Shown here one piece after another: positions 26,769 to 33,113 of a DNA stretch of 64,000 nt. The position numbers were made by a program, and so were the translations under genes. The stretch's first letter is position 1, and every line of letters begins with the position of its first letter. The stretch covers positions 5,766,001 through 5,830,000 of the forward strand of contig NZ_CP008896.1 of NCBI RefSeq assembly GCF_000730425.1, written 5' to 3'. The notes beneath the pieces are model-generated. The model was not told where the DNA came from, searched no databases, and was given only the letters and a program-made list of their open reading frames with translations. This DNA comes from Pseudomonas fluorescens. Its GTDB lineage: Bacteria > Pseudomonadota > Gammaproteobacteria > Pseudomonadales > Pseudomonadaceae.

Positions 26769-26845
26769 GCAGCGGTAGTTCAGTCGGTTAGAATACCGGC
26801 CTGTCACGCCGGGGGTCGCGGGTTCGAGTCCCGTCCGCTGCGCCA
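26769..26845 (+). tRNA. tRNA-Asp (anticodon GTC), copy 2
   Basis: A 77-nt gene identical to 22221-22297, 18 bases after tRNA-Val. The following 40 bases are also nearly the same as after copy 1. Confidence 0.97.
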
Positions 26846-26885
26846 TATTCGGAAACCTGGAATACTGAACGCCAGGTCACCACAC

Positions 26886-26913
26886 AAAGCCCGCTCACTG
26901 AGCGGGCTTTTTT
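26886..26913 (+). terminator. Rho-independent terminator of tRNA cassette 2
   Basis: AAAGCCCGCTC / GAGCGGGCTTT stem with 3-nt loop and TTTTTT tail, homologous to the one at 22340-22364. Confidence 0.88.
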
Positions 26914-27049
26914 GTGCCTGGAATTTTGCGACCAGGGACAAATCCTCCCATACACGTTGACCTACACCCACGCGAAGAGGCGCCAGCATGCCGGCGATGG
27001 CGTCCGATAAAACACCGTAGGGTGTCAGGTAACCAGCGTCATCGTTAAC

Positions 27050-27078
27050 GAACATCGCGGGCAAGCCCGCGAGGCGTT
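27050..27078. repeat. Single REP palindrome
   Basis: CATCGCGGGCAAGCCCGCGA, half of a REPIN, sits just before the convergent catalase-like gene end. The other half at 26985-27003 (CCAGCATGCCGGCGATGG) is too diverged to call with confidence. Confidence 0.5.
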
Positions 27079-27090
27079 CGCTTCAAAAGA

Positions 27091-28257
27091 TCAGGGGGTG
27101 TTGCGGCTATGCCGATAGTCACTCACCGCCTCGTACACCGCCTTGCGCAGCCGGTTGATCCCCCCAATCGGCCGGTGTTCCTCTATGCCAAACCAGGGGT
27201 TGAATGACTGGTTGTCGCAGGCCAGGTTCAAGGCCTGGGTATCGAAGTCCTGCGCCGGAATGCGGATCTTTGCCACGCTCTCGTAGGGCGCGTCGCTTTC
27301 CTTCCATTCGATGCTGGTGTCTTCGATGGGCATGTATTTCTGTGGGTTCTGGCGTTGGATCTGCAACACAAAGCAGGCATCGACCCGGTCGGTGGACAGT
27401 TGCTGGCTCAAGGCGCTGCGCAAGAAGTTCGGCAAGTCCTGGTTCTGCTTGGGCAAGCTGTATTGCGGGCAGCTTTGCGGGTCTGGGGCGACGCGGAACT
27501 TGGCGTTGGCGGTGCCGAACTTGTAGGGCGATACCGAAAAATACGTTGCCTCGGTCGGGCTGGCCGGTGCCGGTGCGAGTGTGGCCAGGGCGATAAACAG
27601 ATGCCGTACCTGCCAGCTGCGCGGGTCGAGGCTGGGGAAAAACGCCATGGCTTTCTTGCCATCGGCCTGGGCCCCGACGTTCTGCGCGTATTCCGCCACG
27701 TCGCTGACGAAGAAATTGGGGTGGCTGAACATCACAAAGTCCTGCTCGGCGCGGGCTTGCTGGTCGGCCAGCAGTTGCTTGCCCGGCACGTCCAGCAACT
27801 TGATCGCCATGCCGCGGGCGTCGCGGATGCTATCGAACTGAGGATAAGCGTTGCCGTTGGACAGGCGCATCATCGCCTGCCAGGTCTTGCCCGGCTCGGC
27901 GAACACCCCCTGGCGCAGCGCCGGGTCAAGGTCCGGCAGCACACTGACTTCGGCCTTCACGCAACCGTGGGCCTTGGCATGGGCATCACGCAGGTAACGG
28001 GTGCCTTCGCGATGCTGGTCGACGATGCGCACTGCCGTCTGAATGATGCCTTGGGTCATGGCGGCTTCCCCCGGTGGAATCTGTTCCTCTGCCGACACCG
28101 GGCCGCGGTGATGCCAGGTGAACCACAGGGTCGACAGCAACCAGCCGAGCAGGCCCAGGCCTACCAGCCATAACAGCGTCTTGCCGAGAAACGCGCCGAG
28201 GCGCAGCCACAGTCGAGCGAGCATGGAGCGGTCCTTGTGTCGAAATGGGGAAGTCAT
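27091..28257 (-). CDS. Membrane-anchored catalase-fold protein
   Basis: A 388-residue protein with one N-terminal transmembrane helix (LLWLVGLGLLGWLLSTLWF, about residues 29-47), then a catalase-like domain. Family blocks include MMRLSNGNAYPQFDSIRDARGMAIKLLDV and DFVMFSHPNFFVSDV. The distal-His motif of active catalases (HxxG) is changed to AHGCVKAEV, so heme binding is doubtful. Start overlaps the stop of the di-heme cytochrome gene by four bases, so the two are coupled and probably work together in the periplasm. Confidence 0.83.
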   Translation of the reverse strand: MTSPFRHKDRSMLARLWLRLGAFLGKTLLWLVGLGLLGWLLSTLWFTWHHRGPVSAEEQIPPGEAAMTQGIIQTAVRIVDQHREGTRYLRDAHAKAHGCVKAEVSVLPDLDPALRQGVFAEPGKTWQAMMRLSNGNAYPQFDSIRDARGMAIKLLDVPGKQLLADQQARAEQDFVMFSHPNFFVSDVAEYAQNVGAQADGKKAMAFFPSLDPRSWQVRHLFIALATLAPAPASPTEATYFSVSPYKFGTANAKFRVAPDPQSCPQYSLPKQNQDLPNFLRSALSQQLSTDRVDACFVLQIQRQNPQKYMPIEDTSIEWKESDAPYESVAKIRIPAQDFDTQALNLACDNQSFNPWFGIEEHRPIGGINRLRKAVYEAVSDYRHSRNTP

Positions 28258-30062
28258 GGCAGTTGCTGCTCCAGCGGGCCGCCCAGTACTTTCAGGTATT
28301 CCAGCAGGGCCCAGCGCTCCTCAGGTTCCAATCCCCGGCCAATGACCCCGTTGCCGCGCTTGCCCGCGCGAAATTCGTGGCCGCTGTTGTGGTTGCCGGT
28401 GATGTTCGTATCGAACAGGAACGCGTTTTTAAAGGCCTCGGTGCGATAGCCCAGGTGACGCGGGTCGTAGTCGAAGGTGCCTTTATAGAAGGTGCGGCTG
28501 CGCTCGTACTGGGGTGAAAGCAACTGGTAGAGCGTGGGCACCGAGCCGTTGTGCAAGAACGGCGGCGTGGCCCACACCCCAGCCAGCGGCCGGGCCTTGT
28601 AGGCGCGCAGTTCGCGCACCCCGATGGGCAGGCCGTAGCCGTCCAGGCGCGGGCGTTCGGCCGGGGTGATGCCGGCGGCGCGGTAGGCGTGCTCTTCGAC
28701 AAACGCGGTGACATAAGCCAGGCCCTTGGCCACGGACAGGCTGCGCAGGTTCAGCGGTTCAGTCGGCGTGGGATGCAGTTCGACGTTCAACTGTGCCAGC
28801 TCGGCCGGGTCCCATTGCAGGGCACTGAGGTCGTAGCGCTGGTCGGCAATGTTGCTGGCAGTGCCAGGGTCTGTGCCGATGTAGTCCACCGGCAGCATTT
28901 TCAGCTGCTGCACCGCACGCCCGTTGACCTCGGTTACGCTGGGTACATGGCAGGCTGCGCAGTTTTGCGCGAACAGCACGCGGCCACGGGCGGCCAGGGG
29001 CTTGTCGATGGCGCCGAACAGCGCTTCAGGCCAAACCGGCGGCTTGAGCCGTTGCAGGGTTTCTTCGATCAGGTTCAGGTCGCGCACCCGCACGCTGGAA
29101 GGGTAGCGTGCATCGCCCTTGAGGGGCTGGCCAGCGCTGTCGAAGAACGCCAGGGTCGCGCCTACGCCCAAGGCCTCACCGATGTTGCGCGCCATGGGTT
29201 GCTGGGCCGAGCCGTTCCATTGCACCCAGTCGAAGGTCCACATGTCCCACAGCTGCGGGTAGTCCACCGGCGCGTTGGCGATACGGTAGTTGTCCGGCGA
29301 AATGGCGTCGCCAAAGCTGGCGTTGGCAATGCGGCCGAAAGCGTCGGTGCGCCCCGGGCCTTCTTCGGTGGGGTAGAGGCCACGGTGGGTATCGTTCCAG
29401 GCCACCTTGAGGAAGTTGTCCAGGGATTTTTTGAAGTCCTGGCGCAACTGATCGTACTGGGCGTCGTATTGGTCCCCCAGCACACTGTGGGCAAAGCGCC
29501 GGAACTTCAGCGGGTTGTAGTAGGTGGAAGCGAGGCTGGCCACCAGGGCCTGGCCGAAGCTGCCGCCGCGCAGGGTCGGCACACTGGAGGGCAGTACATG
29601 CTGGGCTGAGCCACCGTCGATGCGCAGGGCCTGGCCATTGAAGTGCAACTCGCCGGTGTGGCAGGCGGCACAGGTGATATCGAGAAATTCATCATTGCTG
29701 CCGGCATTCTTGTGTCGGGTGAAGCCCACGGGCAGGTTGCCGGGGTTCTGGGCTGTGGCCTGTTGTCGCGGGTCTACGAGGAAACCGAAGCGCGCCAGGT
29801 TGGCCGGCTCGGCAAAGCGCTGCTCGGAAAACGGCAGCTCCAGCGCGGTGAACCAGTTGTAGCGCAGGCCCTTGACCTGGGTGCCCTGGGGGGTGAAGTA
29901 GTAGGCCTGGCGGTCGGCAGCGCTCCATTGGTCCTGGTAGTGCACCTGCTGTACCGGCACGTAATCCGGCAGCTTCGGGTTGGCCACGTAGTAAAGGATC
30001 ACGGCCAGCGCGAGTCCCATAAGTGACAGGATCAGGAGTAAAACACGGGAAAAAATGCGCAA
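28254..30062 (-). CDS. Di-heme cytochrome c peroxidase/RoxA-like oxygenase
   Basis: A 602-residue periplasmic protein anchored by an uncleaved N-terminal helix (VLLLILSLMGLALAVILYY). Two c-type heme sites are present: CAACH at 131-135 and CAACH at 368-372. The overall architecture and length match the RoxA/RoxB-like branch (rubber or polyisoprenoid oxygenases) better than classic ~330-residue CcpA, though substrate is unknown. Further family blocks are LPSSVPTLRGGSFGQ and ATPPFLHNGSVPTLY, the latter shared with MauG/BCCP enzymes. Upstream, 30063-30320 is the divergent promoter region shared with the FKBP gene. Confidence 0.83.
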   Translation of the reverse strand: MRIFSRVLLLILSLMGLALAVILYYVANPKLPDYVPVQQVHYQDQWSAADRQAYYFTPQGTQVKGLRYNWFTALELPFSEQRFAEPANLARFGFLVDPRQQATAQNPGNLPVGFTRHKNAGSNDEFLDITCAACHTGELHFNGQALRIDGGSAQHVLPSSVPTLRGGSFGQALVASLASTYYNPLKFRRFAHSVLGDQYDAQYDQLRQDFKKSLDNFLKVAWNDTHRGLYPTEEGPGRTDAFGRIANASFGDAISPDNYRIANAPVDYPQLWDMWTFDWVQWNGSAQQPMARNIGEALGVGATLAFFDSAGQPLKGDARYPSSVRVRDLNLIEETLQRLKPPVWPEALFGAIDKPLAARGRVLFAQNCAACHVPSVTEVNGRAVQQLKMLPVDYIGTDPGTASNIADQRYDLSALQWDPAELAQLNVELHPTPTEPLNLRSLSVAKGLAYVTAFVEEHAYRAAGITPAERPRLDGYGLPIGVRELRAYKARPLAGVWATPPFLHNGSVPTLYQLLSPQYERSRTFYKGTFDYDPRHLGYRTEAFKNAFLFDTNITGNHNSGHEFRAGKRGNGVIGRGLEPEERWALLEYLKVLGGPLEQQLP

Positions 30063-30320
30063 GATAACTATCCTTGTCGAGTTGTTGCGTCCTTATGCCA
30101 CTGAGCGCGGCAGGCGGCAAGTAGCCATGATCCGTCTACGCAGGCGGCTTTTGGTACGCCGGCTGTCCTTCGCCGGGCTTTGGGGCAGATGAAAATGCTT
30201 TTAAACACGTGAACTTATCAGAAGTTTCCTGCTCACATGCCGGTAGCCATTGGTCGTGGCCGCCTGATAAGCTCGCGACTTTATTCGAATGCCCTTTTGG
30301 CGCATGAACAAGGAAATAGC

Positions 30321-31049
30321 ATGAAACAGCATCGGTTGGCGGCGGCGGTGGCCCTGGTTAGCCTGGTACTTGCGGGTTGTGATTCGCAAACCAGCGTAGA
30401 GCTGAAAACCCCGGCGCAGAAAGCTTCCTACGGTATCGGCCTGAACATGGGCAAAAGCCTGGCTCAGGAAGGTATGGATGACCTGGACTCCAAGGCAGTT
30501 GCCCAAGGCATCGAAGATGCCGTCGGCAAGAAAGAACAGAAGCTGAAGGACGAAGAACTGGTCGAAGCGTTTTCCGCACTGCAAAAGCGTGCTGAAGAAC
30601 GCATGACCAAGATGAGCGAAGAGTCGGCAGCTGCCGGCAAGAAATACCTCGAAGACAATGCCAAGAAAGACGGCGTAGTCACCACCGCTTCCGGCCTGCA
30701 ATACAAGATCGTGAAGAAGGCCGAAGGCGCCCAGCCCAAGCCTACCGACGTCGTGACTGTGCACTACACCGGCAAGCTGACCAACGGCACCACCTTTGAC
30801 AGCTCCGTGGAACGCGGTAGCCCGATTGACCTGCCGGTCAGCGGCGTGATCCCGGGTTGGGTCGAAGGCCTGCAACTGATGCACGTGGGCGAGAAGGTCG
30901 AGTTGTACATCCCGTCCGACCTGGCCTACGGCGCCCAGAGCCCGAGCCCGGCGATTCCAGCCAACTCCGTACTGGTCTTCGACCTGGAGCTGCTGGCAAT
31001 CAAGGACCCGGCCAAGGCCGACGCTCCTGAGGCACCGGCTGCCAAGTAA
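30321..31049 (+). CDS. FKBP-type peptidyl-prolyl isomerase lipoprotein (FkpA/Mip-like)
   Basis: A 242-residue protein with a lipobox (LVLAGC, Cys20), hence a lipoprotein of the periplasmic face. An N-terminal dimerisation helix bundle (about residues 30-125, SYGIGLNMGKSLAQEG) is followed by one FKBP domain (TVHYTGKLTNGTTFDSS, VIPGWVEGLQLM, IPSDLAYG), which accelerates proline isomerisation and acts as a folding chaperone. The ATG at 30321 follows AAGGAA; an upstream in-frame ATG at 30237 would bury the signal peptide. A strong terminator follows. Confidence 0.93.
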   Translation: MKQHRLAAAVALVSLVLAGCDSQTSVELKTPAQKASYGIGLNMGKSLAQEGMDDLDSKAVAQGIEDAVGKKEQKLKDEELVEAFSALQKRAEERMTKMSEESAAAGKKYLEDNAKKDGVVTTASGLQYKIVKKAEGAQPKPTDVVTVHYTGKLTNGTTFDSSVERGSPIDLPVSGVIPGWVEGLQLMHVGEKVELYIPSDLAYGAQSPSPAIPANSVLVFDLELLAIKDPAKADAPEAPAAK

Positions 31050-31066
31050 GCCGCTGCTGAACACCC

Positions 31067-31090
31067 AACGCCCCGTTTATACGGGGCGTT
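31067..31090 (+). terminator. Rho-independent terminator after the FKBP gene
   Basis: A 10-bp perfect stem AACGCCCCGT / ACGGGGCGTT with TTAT loop, followed by a short T-rich run. Confidence 0.85.
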
Positions 31091-31118
31091 GTTGTTTCTG
31101 GCGCCCGCAGAGTTTTTT

Positions 31119-31214
31119 AGGAGCCGGCTTGCCGGCGAAAAACGTCAACGACAACGCGGAGTGTCTGATACCCCGCGTCGTTCTCAGGTTTTCGCCGGCA
31201 AGCCGGCTCCTGCA
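31119..31214. repeat. REPIN (GGAGCCGGCTTGCCGGCGA type)
   Basis: Arms AGGAGCCGGCTTGCCGGCGAAAA (31119-31141) and its complement (31189-31211) flank a 47-base spacer that itself has ACGCGGAGTG/CCCCGCGT pairing. This is the second REP class in the window. Confidence 0.88.
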
Positions 31215-31217
31215 GGA

Positions 31218-31318
31218 AATCAGAACGAACGCCCGCGACTTAGAGCAGTCTGATGCTATACATCGGCACGGCTAGCCGCAGATATCCCCCAAGTCAATGA
31301 AATCTTGGGATTTTTTTA
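31218..31318 (+). ncRNA. Candidate small RNA with Rho-independent terminator
   Basis: CCCAAG (31288-31293) and CTTGGG (31304-31309) followed by ATTTTTTT form a clear intrinsic terminator with no gene ending before it. A GCTATAC element (31254-31260) resembles an RpoS-type extended -10. The position, between an FKBP gene and a YkvA gene, recalls the Pseudomonas RgsA/P16 sRNA, but I cannot confirm the sequence. The 5' end is uncertain. Confidence 0.35.
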
Positions 31319-31395
31319 TGTGCGCAAAAAACGCCCGATCTGACTCTGGGCCTTGTATTACGTGGCTTTCAGCCGCGAAAATGGCCTCTGTTCAC

Positions 31396-31426
31396 AAGGT
31401 TATCCACAAGTTGTGTGGATAACCTT
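31396..31426. repeat. Hairpin of two facing DnaA-box sequences
   Basis: Perfect 13-bp arms (AAGGTTATCCACA 31396-31408 and its complement 31414-31426) with a 5-nt loop. Each arm contains a consensus DnaA box TTATCCACA (31400-31408; complement 31414-31422). A TTTT tail follows, so it could also serve as a terminator ahead of the YkvA gene. Confidence 0.6.
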
Positions 31427-31452
31427 TTCTCTCGCCTGGAACTGGAGTGACG

Positions 31453-31908
31453 ATGAAAGCACCCTGGAATTTCACCCGCTTCCTGCCATTGGCCGCACGC
31501 CTGATTGGGCGTGGGCGCCTGCCGACCCTGTTGTTCGCGGTTGCTGCCAAAGGTTCAAGCCAGGGCAACCGCCTGGGCAAGCTCAAGGACGACCTCAAGC
31601 TGCTCCAGGCGCTGTGCCTGGCCTACTGGCGCGGCGAGTACCGGGCCATCAGCCCCAAGGCGCTGATATCGGTGGTTGCGGGCCTGATGTACTTCCTCAG
31701 CCCGATTGATGCGATTCCGGACTTCTTGCCGATGTTCGGCATGCTCGATGACATTGCGGTACTGGCCTGGGTCATGAAGTCCCTGGATGGCGAGTTGAAT
31801 GCCTTCCGCGCCTGGCGTGAACGCCAGCGCCCGGAGAAGTTGGTGGTGGTCGAGCGCTTGCCCGCCACGCCACAGCTTCTGGAGCAGGAAAATCCGAAAA
31901 AAAACTGA
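31453..31908 (+). CDS. YkvA-family (DUF1232) membrane protein
   Basis: A 151-residue protein with the DUF1232 core: ALISVVAGLMYFLSPIDAIPDFLPMFGMLDDIAVLAWVMKSL, here residues about 73-115, containing the SPIDAIPDFLP signature. One or two hydrophobic helices make membrane association likely. Function is unknown across the family. GTG at 31447 is in frame but TGGAG spacing favours the ATG at 31453. Just downstream of the DnaA-box hairpin. Confidence 0.85.
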   Translation: MKAPWNFTRFLPLAARLIGRGRLPTLLFAVAAKGSSQGNRLGKLKDDLKLLQALCLAYWRGEYRAISPKALISVVAGLMYFLSPIDAIPDFLPMFGMLDDIAVLAWVMKSLDGELNAFRAWRERQRPEKLVVVERLPATPQLLEQENPKKN

Positions 31909-31968
31909 ACGTGCGGATTATCCCCATGCGCTCTTTGTGGCTGTTAGGATTACACTCCTAAGGAAAGT

Positions 31969-31983
31969 ACTTACTTCGTAAGT
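31969..31983. promoter_or_regulatory. Candidate autoregulatory operator of the XRE gene
   Basis: ACTTAC-TTC-GTAAGT is a perfect 6-bp inverted repeat 23 bases before the XRE-protein start. It lies inside a broader symmetry (AGGATTACACT at 31948-31958 facing AGTGTTGTGATCCT). XRE repressors commonly bind such sites in their own promoters. Confidence 0.5.
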
Positions 31984-32005
31984 GTTGTGATCCTACGGGG
32001 CAGTC

Positions 32006-32344
32006 ATGGATATACAAATCATTTCACGGGATGGCGAGCCCGAATACGCGGTGCTGCCATGGGCTGACTACCAGGCGCTGTTAACAGCCGCCGGCCTGCA
32101 GCAACCAGCCACTCCTTCTGTACAGACCCCTCACGCCGCTGCCGAGCAGGATCTACGCCCCCTGGAACACTTGCGCAGCCTGCGCGAAGCCAAGGGCCTG
32201 GCTATCGAGGTATTGGCCCGCACGGTAGGCATCAGCCCGTCCTATCTGGGGTTGATTGAAAGGGGTGAGCGCCAGCCGGATGCTGCGATCCGTCGCAGCC
32301 TGGCCTGGGAGTTGGGGATTGCGGGTTGGAGGGATGAAATGTGA
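32006..32344 (+). CDS. XRE-family HTH regulator with Phd/YefM-like N-terminus
   Basis: A 112-residue protein. Residues 1-30 (MDIQIISRDGEPEYAVLPWADYQALL) look like the start of a Phd/YefM-type antitoxin, followed by a Pro-rich linker and a helix-turn-helix (about 52-105; LREAKGLAIEVLARTVGISPSYLGLIERGERQPD). The layout fits a small DNA-binding repressor, possibly autoregulating through 31969-31983. The next gene overlaps its stop by four bases. No toxin is recognisable next to it, so calling it an antitoxin would go beyond the evidence. Confidence 0.78.
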   Translation: MDIQIISRDGEPEYAVLPWADYQALLTAAGLQQPATPSVQTPHAAAEQDLRPLEHLRSLREAKGLAIEVLARTVGISPSYLGLIERGERQPDAAIRRSLAWELGIAGWRDEM

Positions 32345-32712
32345 GTGTGCGCATCAGCCGTCAACATTGGGATGGATTGCTCAACGAACTTGATCAGGCC
32401 CGTCGCCAACGACATCTTTTGACCTATCGTGCATTGCTTGAGCGCCTGCAGTTTCCGACGCCGGCGATGCAGACCCTGACCGCTGCCCTGGAACACCTGG
32501 CTGCCCTGGATGCCAAGGCGGAGCAACCCTTGCGCAGTTCCCTGGTGATCAGCCAGGGCGCGAGCCGGTTGCCGCGTACCGGTTTTTTTGAATGTGTCGA
32601 GCGCCTTGGGCGTTTTTGCGGACCGTCCGATGGCGTCGCAGCGGCGTCCTGGCATGCCTCGGAAGTGGTCCGTGTGTTCGAGTACGAATATCCTGAGTCA
32701 GCGGAGGCCTGA
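32341..32712 (+). CDS. Hypothetical protein coupled to the XRE gene
   Basis: A 123-residue soluble protein that I do not recognise. GTG start at 32341 overlaps the XRE stop (GTGA), so it is translationally coupled. The sequence is helical at the N-terminus (WDGLLNELDQARRQRHLLTYRALLERLQF) and has a later ISQGASRLPRTGFFECVERLGR block. Not membrane-bound. Its stop is directly followed by the GTG start of the Sel1 protein. Confidence 0.7.
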   Translation: MSVRISRQHWDGLLNELDQARRQRHLLTYRALLERLQFPTPAMQTLTAALEHLAALDAKAEQPLRSSLVISQGASRLPRTGFFECVERLGRFCGPSDGVAAASWHASEVVRVFEYEYPESAEA

Positions 32713-33099
32713 GTGTTCTGGAAGCTCAAAGCGTATGCCAGCTATTGGCTGGCACGCAGATTGTTTCATTGGTCGTGGTTTGTGCGTCAGCCTCGGGGCT
32801 GGCACTGGCTGGAGGGTCAGTTTGCGCGCATGGCCAACCTGGGTAATGTCGAGGCACAAAGTTTTTATGGGCATATCCTGACCTTTCGTGGCCAAGGGCT
32901 TGGCGCGCGGGAAGAAGGCGTGCGCTTGCTGCGCCTGGCGGGGCAGGCGGGGGATGGCAAGGCGGCTTATCAAGTGGGGGTGCTGAGCCTGGCGGGGAGC
33001 CTGGGCAAGGCGCCGGACCCTGCAGAAGCCGCGCGCTGGTGGGCCATCGCCGCCAAGGCTGGGCATCCGCTTGCGCAAATACGCCTGGAACAACTGTAG
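32713..33099 (+). CDS. Sel1-repeat protein
   Basis: A 128-residue protein with two to three Sel1-like (TPR-related) repeats: NVEAQSFYGHILTF, EEGVRLLRLAGQAGDGKAAYQVGVL and EAARWWAIAAKAGHPLAQIRL. The N-terminus is aromatic and basic (WKLKAYASYWLARRLFHWSWF) and may lie on the membrane surface. GTG start, no gap from the previous gene, hence same operon. Sel1 repeats mediate protein-protein contacts; partner unknown. Confidence 0.82.
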   Translation: MFWKLKAYASYWLARRLFHWSWFVRQPRGWHWLEGQFARMANLGNVEAQSFYGHILTFRGQGLGAREEGVRLLRLAGQAGDGKAAYQVGVLSLAGSLGKAPDPAEAARWWAIAAKAGHPLAQIRLEQL

Positions 33100-33113
33100 G
33101 AGCCGGCTCCTAT
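33096..33113. repeat. Collapsed REP remnant over a stop codon
   Basis: A 14-bp palindrome AGGAGCCGGCTCCT (33098-33111) is a REP of the GGAGCCGGCTTG class with the centre deleted. The TAG stop of the EAL protein (33110-33112) falls inside it. Confidence 0.55.

Noticed and set aside
22126..26845. An integrated phage or genomic island at the tRNA genes
   Set aside because: No integrase, no phage genes and no partial tRNA 3' end as attachment site; both tRNA copies are whole.
32006..32344. A confirmed toxin-antitoxin antitoxin
   Set aside because: Only the first 30 residues look Phd/YefM-like, and neither neighbour resembles a known toxin.
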